64,000 nt of DNA. Source: Novosphingobium sp. Its GTDB lineage: Bacteria > Pseudomonadota > Alphaproteobacteria > Sphingomonadales > Sphingomonadaceae. Positions 28,515-36,884 of this stretch are shown piece by piece. The stretch is taken from positions 62,001 to 126,000 of the forward strand of contig JADLHU010000162.1 in the NCBI GenBank assembly GCA_020848655.1, given 5' to 3'. A program made the translations under genes and the position numbers. The notes beneath the pieces were generated by a model, which saw only the letters and a list, made by a program, of their open reading frames with translations, had not been told where the DNA came from and did no database searches. Numbering within the stretch: the stretch's first letter is position 1; each line of letters begins with the position of its first letter.

Positions 28515-29506
28515 GCGTGGCCGGCTCCGCTCCCGAACTCTCGCCCGAACTCTCGATCGTCATCCCCTGCTTTAACGAGGAAGGCAACGTCCGCGAAATC
28601 TGCGCGGCGGTGACGGCCGAGGCCGAACGCCATGTCGCCTCGCACGAGATCATCCTGATCGACAACCGTTCCACCGACGCCACGCGCGCGCTGATGCGCG
28701 AATTGTGCGCGGGGGACGCGCGCATCCGGGCGATCTTCAACAACCGCAACTATGGCCAGATGCGATCGCCCACATACGGCATCTACCAGGCCGAAGGCGC
28801 GGCGGTGATCGGCATGTGCGCCGATTTTCAGGACCCGCCCGAATGCATCGGCGAATTCGTGCGCCAGTGGCGTGCGGGCGCGCAAGTGGTGCTGGCCCAG
28901 CGCAAGACCGAAAAGGCCTCGCTGCTCCTCGGGCTGGGGCGGCGCGTCGGCTATGCCTTCCTGCGCCGCTTCGGCGATTATCCGGTGATCGCCGGAGCCA
29001 CCGGCTTTGGTCTCTACACGCGCGAGGTCGTCGATACGCTGGCCGCGTGGAACGAGCCTGAGCCGTTCTTCCGGGGCATGCTGGTGGAAAGCGGCTTCCG
29101 GCTGGCGGTGGTGCCGGTGGATCGGCCGCCGCGCGCGGCGGGGGAAAGCAAGAACGATTTCGCCGCGCTCGCCTCGTTCGCGCTGTCGGGGCTGGCGTCG
29201 TCGGCCAAGTCGCTGCTGCGCCTGCCGATCCTGCTGTCGGTGTGGATGGGCGGCGCGGCGCTGCTGCTGCTGCTGGCGGCAATGGTGGCGCTGGTGCTGG
29301 CCGGGCCGGTCTGGCCGCTGCTGGGGCTGGGCGTGGCCTTCGCCATGTTCGCGGTGCTGCTGCTGTTCCAGGGGCTGACCGGCGAACAGGTGCGCATGCT
29401 GGCCGAGCGCAGCCGCAACATGCCGCTGGTGATCGAGGAGGAACGGATCAACTTTCCGCCCACCCGCGCCCGCCCCGCCGCGCGCGTGCTGGTGCGGCGG
29501 CCGTGA
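28511..29506 (+). CDS. Family 2 glycosyltransferase, polyprenyl-phosphate (GtrB/DPM1-like) with C-terminal TM helices
   Basis: LSIVIPCFNEEGNVREICAAV, GMCADFQDPPECIGEF; two C-terminal hydrophobic segments. Confidence 0.9.
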   Translation: MSVAGSAPELSPELSIVIPCFNEEGNVREICAAVTAEAERHVASHEIILIDNRSTDATRALMRELCAGDARIRAIFNNRNYGQMRSPTYGIYQAEGAAVIGMCADFQDPPECIGEFVRQWRAGAQVVLAQRKTEKASLLLGLGRRVGYAFLRRFGDYPVIAGATGFGLYTREVVDTLAAWNEPEPFFRGMLVESGFRLAVVPVDRPPRAAGESKNDFAALASFALSGLASSAKSLLRLPILLSVWMGGAALLLLLAAMVALVLAGPVWPLLGLGVAFAMFAVLLLFQGLTGEQVRMLAERSRNMPLVIEEERINFPPTRARPAARVLVRRP

Positions 29507-30822
29507 CCAGCGATCCGCCGTCGACGGGCCGCGGCAGCATCCATGCGCTGCTACCCGAAGTGCTGCTGTCGCTGGCGGTGGTGGCGAGTTTCGCGTGGAC
29601 GCTGCGTTTCTTCGTGCTCAACGGCTATCTGCCGCAGCCTTTCGTGTTCGATACCAACGACACCTTCATGGACTGGTTCAACACCGCGTTCTGGGCCAAC
29701 CGGCCGGGCGCGTTCGACGTCTGGCGCACGATCTACCCGCCGCTGTCCTTCGCCTTCCTCGATACCTTCAGCTTGTCGGGCTGCTATCGCGATTCGCCGT
29801 TCCACGCGCGCGATTGCGACTGGCTGGCGCGCTCGGTGATCTATGGTTTCTACCTGATCGATGCAGGGCTGGTCTGGCTGGCGTTCCGCCGCGCCAACTG
29901 CGCGACCGCGCCGATGCGCGCCGCCGCCTTCGCGCTGGGCCTGCCGCTGCTGTTCACGCTGGAACGCGGCAACCTGATCCTCGTCGCCCTGGCCTGCTTC
30001 GTCGTGGCTTATGGTGATGTGGTCCGCTCGCGCGGGGTCAGGGCGCTGGCGATCGCGGCGACGATCAACTTCAAGCCCTATCTGGTGCTGCCCGCGCTGG
30101 CGGCCGGGGTGAAGCGGCACTGGCGCGCGCTGGAACTGGCGGGCATCGCCACCATCGCGCTCTACCTCGTCACGCTGGCGATGGTGGGCAGCGGCACGCC
30201 GATGCAGATCGCTGCGAACACCGCCAACTGGGTCCTGTTCCAAAGCGGGCAGATCTGGGGTGAGATCTATTTTTCCACCAGCTACGCCCCGCTGCTGCAA
30301 CTGAAGGTCGCGCCGATCGCGGTGCTGGATTTCCTGCCGTCGCGCGTGGTCGAAACGATCTATGTGCTGGTCCCCGCCGTGATCCGCGCCAGCCAGGCGG
30401 CGGCGCTGCTCGCGCTGGCGGCGGCATGGCTGCAGCCCACGGCGGTGACGGCGAACCGCGTATCGGCGATCCTGCTCGCCGCCTATCTCGTCACCCAGTC
30501 ACCCGGCGGCTATACGCAGACGTTCCTGCTGTTCCTGGTGCTGCTGGAGCCATTCCGGCGGCCGGGGCCGATCGTGGCCGTGATCTGCGCCTATCTGCTG
30601 TGCCTGGTGGGTGAATGGCCGCTCGCCACCGTGCTCAACGTCAGCAGCGCAAGCTGGCTGGGCGATCGGCCGGTCAACCCCAGCTTCGCGATCGGCGTGG
30701 GCCAGTTTTTGCGCCCCGGCCTGATCGTGCTGATCCTGTGGAGCCTCGTTCTCGACACCGTGGTCCAGGTCGCCCGTGCGCACCGCACGCATCGCCCCAG
30801 TCTTGGGCTGGCCCCGGCATGA
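29503..30822 (+). CDS. Polytopic membrane protein, GT-C/GT87-like (DUF2029-type) putative glycosyltransferase
   Basis: GTG start overlapping preceding stop (GTGA); many TM segments; FDTNDTFMDWFNTAFWANRPGAFDVWRTIYPPLSF, TLERGNLILVALACFVVAYGD. Confidence 0.75.
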   Translation: MTSDPPSTGRGSIHALLPEVLLSLAVVASFAWTLRFFVLNGYLPQPFVFDTNDTFMDWFNTAFWANRPGAFDVWRTIYPPLSFAFLDTFSLSGCYRDSPFHARDCDWLARSVIYGFYLIDAGLVWLAFRRANCATAPMRAAAFALGLPLLFTLERGNLILVALACFVVAYGDVVRSRGVRALAIAATINFKPYLVLPALAAGVKRHWRALELAGIATIALYLVTLAMVGSGTPMQIAANTANWVLFQSGQIWGEIYFSTSYAPLLQLKVAPIAVLDFLPSRVVETIYVLVPAVIRASQAAALLALAAAWLQPTAVTANRVSAILLAAYLVTQSPGGYTQTFLLFLVLLEPFRRPGPIVAVICAYLLCLVGEWPLATVLNVSSASWLGDRPVNPSFAIGVGQFLRPGLIVLILWSLVLDTVVQVARAHRTHRPSLGLAPA

Positions 30823-31847
30823 GCGCGCCACTGTGGAGCTTCGCGCAGGATCTGGCCGCGATGGACCGTGCGCTGGCGCCGCTGTGGCCGCGGCTTGCGG
30901 GCGCGCGCATCTTCATGACCGGGGGCACCGGCTTCATCGGCCGCTGGATGCTGGAAGCCCTGGCGCATGCCGGCGTGGACGCGCACGTCACGCTGCTCAG
31001 CCGCGATCCCGATGCCTTCGCGCGCCGCGTGCCGCATCTGGCGGGCCGCTTCACGCTGGTCGCTGGCGGGATCGCGGATTTCGTTCCGCCGCCGGGCGAT
31101 TTCACCCACGTGATCCACGGCGCCACCGATGCCAGCGCCGATCTCAACGCCCGTGATCCGCGCCGCATGTTCGATACGATCGTGGCGGGCACGCGCCGCG
31201 TGCTCGACCTCGCGGTGGAGCGCGGCGCGGGGCGCGTGTTGTTCATGAGTTCGGGCGCCGTCTATGGTGTGCAGCCGTGGGATGTGTCGCATGTGGCGGA
31301 GGATTGGCACGGCGGCCCCGATCCGCGCGATCCCAAGTCCGCCTATGGCGAGGGCAAGCGCGCGGCCGAAACGCTATGCGCGATCTATGGCCAGCAGTTC
31401 GGGCTGGACGTGGTGGGCGCGCGCATCTTCGCGCTGCTGGGGCCGCTGCTGTCGCTCGACACCCATTTCGCCGCCGGCAATTTCATCCGCGATGCCATGG
31501 CCGGGCGCACGATCCGCGTCGAAAGCGCGGGCACGGCGGTGCGCTCATACCTTTATGCCGCCGATCTGGCCGTCTGGCTGTGGACGTTGCTGATCGCAGG
31601 GCAGCGCGGCGCGACCTATAACATGGGATCGGAACAGGCCGTCTCGATCGCCGATCTGGCGCGCCGCACCGCCGCCGTGCTGGGCGGCCCCGGCGTGGAG
31701 GTTCTCGGCCGCGCCGATCCCGGCTGGAACCCTGGCCGCTATGTCCCTTCGACCGCGGCGATCCGCCGCGACCTTGGCGTATCGCCCACCGTCGGCCTCG
31801 ACGAGGCGATCCGCCGCACCGCGCTCTGGAATGGATGGCAACCGTGA
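30819..31847 (+). CDS. NAD-dependent epimerase/dehydratase (extended SDR)
   Basis: ARIFMTGGTGFIGRWMLEAL; SSGAVYG; SAYGEGKRAAE (YxxxK); 4-nt overlap with upstream gene. Confidence 0.92.
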   Translation: MSAPLWSFAQDLAAMDRALAPLWPRLAGARIFMTGGTGFIGRWMLEALAHAGVDAHVTLLSRDPDAFARRVPHLAGRFTLVAGGIADFVPPPGDFTHVIHGATDASADLNARDPRRMFDTIVAGTRRVLDLAVERGAGRVLFMSSGAVYGVQPWDVSHVAEDWHGGPDPRDPKSAYGEGKRAAETLCAIYGQQFGLDVVGARIFALLGPLLSLDTHFAAGNFIRDAMAGRTIRVESAGTAVRSYLYAADLAVWLWTLLIAGQRGATYNMGSEQAVSIADLARRTAAVLGGPGVEVLGRADPGWNPGRYVPSTAAIRRDLGVSPTVGLDEAIRRTALWNGWQP

Positions 31848-33667
31848 CGCTCATCAAACTCTCCGACTGGGTGGCCGAAACGCTGGCCGGCCATGGCATT
31901 CGCGATGTCTTCATGCTGACGGGGGGCGGGGCGATGCACCTCAACCACTCGCTCGGCACGCATCCCGCGCTCACAACCACGTTCACGCACCACGAACAGG
32001 CGCTGTCGATGGCGGCGGAGGCCTATTACCGGCTGACCAACCGGCTGGCGGTGGTCAACGTCACCTCCGGTCCCGGCGGCACCAACGCCATTACCGGGGT
32101 TTATGGCGCCTTCGTCGATTCGATTGGCATGCTGGTGATCTCTGGCCAGGTGAAGACCGAAACCACGGTGCGCCACACCGGCTTGCCATTGCGCCAGTAC
32201 GGCGATCAGGAGCTCGACATCGAGGAACTGGTCCGCCCGATCACCAAGTACGCGACGATGATCACCGACCCGCGCGCGATCCGCTATCATCTGGAAAAGG
32301 CGATCCATCTGGCCACCACCGGACGGCCGGGGCCGGTCTGGCTGGACATTCCGCTGGATGTGCAGGCCGCCAAGATCGATCCCGAAGACCTGCTGCCCGG
32401 CTTCGATCCCGCCGAACTGGACGAGCCGTGGACGAAAACCGACCTCGATGCCGCAGCGGCCGAAATCCTCGATCGTATCGCGAAGGCAGAGCGGCCGGTG
32501 GTCTTCGCCGGGGGCGGGGTGCGGCTGTCGGGCGCGCATGGCCATTTCCTGAAGCTGATCGAAAAGCTGGGCGTGCCCGTGGTCAGCGGCTGGAACGCGC
32601 ATGACGTGCTGTGGAACGATCACCCGCTCTATGCCGGGCGGCCCGGTTCGGTGGGGGACCGCGGCGGCAACATGGTGACGCAAAGCGCCGACCTGCTGCT
32701 GGTGCTGGGCAGCCGGCTCAACATCCGTCAGGTCAGCTACAACTGGAAAAGCTTTGCGCGCGCGGCGTTCAAGATCTGGGTCGATATCGATCCGGTCGAA
32801 TTGCAGAAGCCCAACGTGCAGCCCGACCTGCCGGTGGTGGCGGACCTGGGCGATCTGATCCCGGCGCTGCTGGCCGCCCCCTATGCCGGGCCGGACGCGC
32901 GCCACCGCGAATGGCTGGCCTGGGCGAAAGAGCGCGTGCGCCGCTTCCCGGCGGTGCTGCCCGAATATCGCGATCACGGCCCCGGCATCCACCCTTATGT
33001 GGCGATGGACGAACTGTTCGCGCAACTGGCAGAGGACGAGATCGTCGTTACCGGCAATGGCAGCGCCTGCGTGGTCAGCTTCCAGGCGGGGGTGATCCGG
33101 CGCGGGCAGCGACTGTGGACCAATTCGGGCTGCGCGACGATGGGGTATGACCTGCCCGCCGCGATCGGGGTGTGCGCCGCCACGCAAGGGCGTCAGCGCG
33201 TGATCTGCATCGCCGGTGATGGCTCGATCATGATGAACCTGCAGGAATTGCAGACCATCGCCGGATATGGCCTGCCGGTGAAGGTCTTCCTCATCAACAA
33301 CGCGGGCTATGTTTCCATCTTCCAGACGCACCGCAATTTCTTCAACGGGGTGGAAGTGGGCGGCGGGCCGAAAAGCAACGTCACCTTTCCCGATTTCGGC
33401 AAAGTCGCCGCCGCGTTCGGCTTCGGCTATGTCCGTGCGCAATCGCACGATGATCTGCCCGCCGCGATCGGCACGGCGCTGGCCATGGAAGGCCCGGCGA
33501 TCTGCGAGATCATGGTGGACGAGCACGTCGCGTTCGCGCCCAAGCTCAGCGCCAAGTCGCATCCCGACGGGCGCATCACGTCGCCCGCGCTGGAAGACCT
33601 TTCGCCCTTCCTGCCGCGCGACGTGCTACGCGAGAACATGCTGATAGACCTGATGGAGGACGAATGA
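31835..33667 (+). CDS. Thiamine pyrophosphate-dependent enzyme, acetolactate synthase-like
   Basis: LTGGGAMHLNHSLGTHPALTTTFTHHEQALSMAAEAYYR, VNVTSGPGGTNAITGVYGAFVDS; ThDP motif IAGDGSIMMNLQELQTIAGYGLPVKVFLINN. Confidence 0.92.
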   Translation: MATVTLIKLSDWVAETLAGHGIRDVFMLTGGGAMHLNHSLGTHPALTTTFTHHEQALSMAAEAYYRLTNRLAVVNVTSGPGGTNAITGVYGAFVDSIGMLVISGQVKTETTVRHTGLPLRQYGDQELDIEELVRPITKYATMITDPRAIRYHLEKAIHLATTGRPGPVWLDIPLDVQAAKIDPEDLLPGFDPAELDEPWTKTDLDAAAAEILDRIAKAERPVVFAGGGVRLSGAHGHFLKLIEKLGVPVVSGWNAHDVLWNDHPLYAGRPGSVGDRGGNMVTQSADLLLVLGSRLNIRQVSYNWKSFARAAFKIWVDIDPVELQKPNVQPDLPVVADLGDLIPALLAAPYAGPDARHREWLAWAKERVRRFPAVLPEYRDHGPGIHPYVAMDELFAQLAEDEIVVTGNGSACVVSFQAGVIRRGQRLWTNSGCATMGYDLPAAIGVCAATQGRQRVICIAGDGSIMMNLQELQTIAGYGLPVKVFLINNAGYVSIFQTHRNFFNGVEVGGGPKSNVTFPDFGKVAAAFGFGYVRAQSHDDLPAAIGTALAMEGPAICEIMVDEHVAFAPKLSAKSHPDGRITSPALEDLSPFLPRDVLRENMLIDLMEDE

Positions 33668-34080
33668 GCCGCGCCATGGCGATGAAGGGCGAACGCCCGC
33701 TGCGCTTCGCGCTGGCCGGGGCGGCGAACACCGCGTTCGGGCTGTCGTTCTATCCGGCGCTGCTGTGGGCCGTGCCGCTGCTGCGCACGCACTATCTGGT
33801 GGCGCTGGGCATCGCGCAGGTGGTGTGCCTGTGCTTTGCCTATGCCACCTACAAGCTGGGCGTGTTTCGCACGCGGGGCAATTTCCTGCGCGAATTCAGC
33901 ACGTTCTCCAGCTTCTACCTGTTCAACTACGCGGTGAACTGGGCAGCGCTGCCGATGCTGGTCGAATGGGGCCGCGTCCCGCCGGCGATCGCCCAGCTTG
34001 GCTTCAACGCCGTGGTGATCGTGGGCAGCTATTTCTGGCACAGCCGCGTCACGTTCCGCACGCAGGGAGACGCGCGATGA
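33664..34080 (+). CDS. GtrA family membrane protein
   Basis: 138 aa, 4 TM; RFALAGAANTAFGLSFYPALLW, KLGVFRTRGNFLREFSTFSSFYLFNYAVNW. Confidence 0.9.
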   Translation: MSRAMAMKGERPLRFALAGAANTAFGLSFYPALLWAVPLLRTHYLVALGIAQVVCLCFAYATYKLGVFRTRGNFLREFSTFSSFYLFNYAVNWAALPMLVEWGRVPPAIAQLGFNAVVIVGSYFWHSRVTFRTQGDAR

Positions 34081-35036
34081 CCGCGCCGGCCTTTCTCCGC
34101 CGGCCCTGCCCGTTGTGCGGGTCTAACGTCACCAAGGGCGAGGTGAACAGCCGACAGCGGGCCGAGACACTGACACTGGACGGGTTGCGACCGTTCTGGT
34201 CGGGCCTGTTCCAGGAAAAGCTGTTCTTCAGCTATCATCGCTGCGCGCGCTGCGGGCTGCTCTACAACCCGGTCTATTTCGACGACGCGCAACTGGGCGA
34301 ACTTTACGGCGCGATGGCGCCCAACATGGAAGCCGTTTCGGGCGAGGCCGTGGCCGCCACCCAGCGCGGCTATTTCGATCAGGCGGCGGCGCAGGGCGCG
34401 CTGGCGGGCGGCTATCTGGAGATCGGGCCGGACGTTGGCCATATCGTCGGCGAAGCGGCGCGGCGCGGCGCGTTCGAGCATTTCTGGCTGTTCGAGCCGA
34501 ACCGCGCGATCCACGATACGTTGCGCGCGGCGGCGGGCGGCCATCCCGCCACGGTGCTGCCGGTGATGGACGATCTGTCCGCCGTGCCCGATGGCTCGGT
34601 GGGCCTGGCGGTGATGGTCCACGTGCTCGATCATCTGCTCGATCCGGTGGCGATGCTCGAACAGATCCGCGCCAAGCTGCTGCCCGGCGGCACGCTGATG
34701 ATCGTAACGCACAACGAACGCTCGCTGCTGCGCTGGGTGATGGGCACGCGCTGGCCGCCGTTCTGCCTCCAGCATCCCGAACTCTACAATCCCGATACGA
34801 TGCACGCGCTGCTGGCGCGCGCGGGGTATCACGGCGTGGCGGTGCAGCGCTCGGTCAACTGGTTCCCGCTCGATTTCCTGGCGCGGCAGGCGGCGTGGAC
34901 GGTGGGCGTGAAGGTGAACCGCGTGCCGCTGCCGGCGCGCCCCGTGGGGCTGCGGCTCGGCAACATCCTTACGCTGGCGCGCGCGCCGCTTCAGGCGGCG
35001 GCGCGATCTCCCGATTGGCTGGACGCGGCGGCATAG
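34077..35036 (+). CDS. Class I SAM-dependent methyltransferase with N-terminal paired Cys zinc motifs
   Basis: RPCPLCGSN...HRCARCGLLYNP; YLEIGPDVGHIVGEAARRG; HVLDHLLDPVAMLEQIRAKLLPGGTLMIVTHNE. Confidence 0.88.
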   Translation: MTAPAFLRRPCPLCGSNVTKGEVNSRQRAETLTLDGLRPFWSGLFQEKLFFSYHRCARCGLLYNPVYFDDAQLGELYGAMAPNMEAVSGEAVAATQRGYFDQAAAQGALAGGYLEIGPDVGHIVGEAARRGAFEHFWLFEPNRAIHDTLRAAAGGHPATVLPVMDDLSAVPDGSVGLAVMVHVLDHLLDPVAMLEQIRAKLLPGGTLMIVTHNERSLLRWVMGTRWPPFCLQHPELYNPDTMHALLARAGYHGVAVQRSVNWFPLDFLARQAAWTVGVKVNRVPLPARPVGLRLGNILTLARAPLQAAARSPDWLDAAA

Positions 35037-36118
35037 TCCGCGATCTGGCCCAGCGTGACGGCGCGTGCATCGGCGCCGCCGGCCACCGCGCGGTGCCAGG
35101 CGACGATCCAGTCGATGGTCCGTTCCAGGTTCAGCGCCGGCCGCCAGCCCAATGCGGCGCGCGCCTTGGAACAGTCCAGCCGCAGCAGGCCGGCCTCGTG
35201 CGGGCGGGGGCCGGCATCGGGCAGGGCATCGCTGGCCGCGCCACCGCTTTCGGTCCACGCGGCGCGCATCCGTTCGACGATCCACGAAACCGGCCGCGCA
35301 TCATCGTCGGCCGGGCCGAAGTTCCAGCCATCGGCGAAGTGGCGTTCGCCCGCCAGCAGCCGCTCGGCGATCTGGATATAGCCGCCCAGCGCTTCCAGCA
35401 CGTGCTGCCAGGGGCGCACCGCCTGCGGCGCGCGGATCAGCGGCGAAACGCCGGCCTCGAACGCGCGGACCAGATCGGGCACCAGCCGGTCCGCCGCCCA
35501 GTCTCCCCCGCCGATGACGTTGCCCGCCCGCACCGATGCCAGCGCCGGCGCGCCCGGATCGGCGAAGAACGACTTGCGCCAGGCCGCCGTGACTAGTTCG
35601 GCGCAGCCCTTGCTGGAACTGTAGGGATCGTGCCCGCCCATCGGATCGCTTTCGCGATAGGGCCAGATCCATTCGCGGTTTTCATAGCACTTGTCGCTGG
35701 TCACGCTGACGATCGCACGCACCGCGCCGTCCAGCCGCGCCGCTTCCAGCACGTGCACGGTGCCCATGACGTTGGTGGCATAGGTTTCCACCGGCTGTTC
35801 ATAGGACAGGCGCACCAGCGGCTGCGCGGCCAGGTGGAAGATCACCTCGGGCCGCGCCGTGGCGACCGCCGCGCGCACCGCGGCCAGATCGCGCACGTCG
35901 CCTTCGATGTGGCGGATCAGGCCGGCGATGCGCGCCGCCGCGAACAGGCTGGGATCGGTCGGCGGGGGCAGGGCAAAGCCGGTCACGTCCGCGCCCATGG
36001 CGTGAAGCCAGAGCGACAGCCAGCTTCCCTTGAAGCCGGTGTGCCCGGTCACCAGCACGCGGCGCCCTTGCCACACGGGGGTCACCAGCGCTTCCACGGC
36101 GCCGCGCCCGTGTTCCAC
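34991..36118 (-). CDS. rfbG: CDP-glucose 4,6-dehydratase
   Basis: WQGRRVLVTGHTGFKGSWLSLWLHAMGADVTGFALPPPTDPSLF, VTSDKCYENREWIWPYRESDPMGGHDPYSSSKGCAE; classic RfbG. Confidence 0.96.
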   Translation of the reverse strand: MEHGRGAVEALVTPVWQGRRVLVTGHTGFKGSWLSLWLHAMGADVTGFALPPPTDPSLFAAARIAGLIRHIEGDVRDLAAVRAAVATARPEVIFHLAAQPLVRLSYEQPVETYATNVMGTVHVLEAARLDGAVRAIVSVTSDKCYENREWIWPYRESDPMGGHDPYSSSKGCAELVTAAWRKSFFADPGAPALASVRAGNVIGGGDWAADRLVPDLVRAFEAGVSPLIRAPQAVRPWQHVLEALGGYIQIAERLLAGERHFADGWNFGPADDDARPVSWIVERMRAAWTESGGAASDALPDAGPRPHEAGLLRLDCSKARAALGWRPALNLERTIDWIVAWHRAVAGGADARAVTLGQIADYAAASSQSGDRAAA

Positions 36119-36855
36119 AAGTCTTCCAGGTGCAGCTTGTCGCGCAGCGTATCCATCGGCTGCCAGAAACCGTCATGGCGATAGCCCATCAGCTCGCCGC
36201 CGCGTGCCAGCGTTTCGAGCGGGCCTTGTTCCCACACCGTGTCCGGCCCGTCGACCAGATCGAGCACCGAGGGATCGGCGACGAAGAACCCGCCGTTGAT
36301 CTGGCCGCCGTCGCCCGCCGGCTTTTCGCGGAAATCGGTAACGCGGCCGTCTGCGAATTCCAGCGCGCCGAAGCGGCCCGGCGGCGAGACGGAGGTGATC
36401 GTCGCGCGCAGCCCGTGCGCCTTGTGGAAGCGCACCAGATCGGCCACGTCGATGTCGGCCACGCCATCGCCATAGGTAAAGCAGAACGGCGCGTCGGGAT
36501 CGAGGTAGGGGCGGATCGCGGCCAGCCTGCCGCCGGTCATCGTGGCGGGGCCGGTATCGACCAGCGTGATGCGCCACGGTTCGCTGCCCGTGCGGTGCAC
36601 TTCCATGCCGTTGCCGTTGCGCAAGTCGATCGTCACGTCGGAGGTGTGCAGGAAATAGTTGGCGAAGTATTCCTTGATCATATAGCCCTTGTAACCGAGG
36701 CAGATCACGAAGTCGTTGAATCCACTGGCGGAATAGATCTTCATGATATGCCAGAGAATCGGCTTTCCACCGATCTCGACCATGGGCTTGGGCCGTATGG
36801 CGGTCTCTTCGCCAAGCCGGCTGCCAAGGCCGCCGGCCAGAATTACGGTTTGCAT
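36082..36855 (-). CDS. rfbF: Glucose-1-phosphate cytidylyltransferase
   Basis: MQTVILAGGLGSRLGEETAIRPKPMVEIGGKPILWHIMKIYSASGFNDFVICLGYKGYMIKEYFANYF; classic RfbF. Confidence 0.96.
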   Translation of the reverse strand: MQTVILAGGLGSRLGEETAIRPKPMVEIGGKPILWHIMKIYSASGFNDFVICLGYKGYMIKEYFANYFLHTSDVTIDLRNGNGMEVHRTGSEPWRITLVDTGPATMTGGRLAAIRPYLDPDAPFCFTYGDGVADIDVADLVRFHKAHGLRATITSVSPPGRFGALEFADGRVTDFREKPAGDGGQINGGFFVADPSVLDLVDGPDTVWEQGPLETLARGGELMGYRHDGFWQPMDTLRDKLHLEDLWNTGAAPWKRW

Positions 36856-36884
36856 CGTTCCTCCACGTCTAGGCCTGCACCAGC

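Noticed and set aside
31835-33667. Housekeeping acetolactate synthase ilvB
   Set aside because: No small subunit or ilv neighbours, and embedded with 4-nt overlaps in a polysaccharide operon; kept as ALS-like TPP enzyme of unknown substrate.
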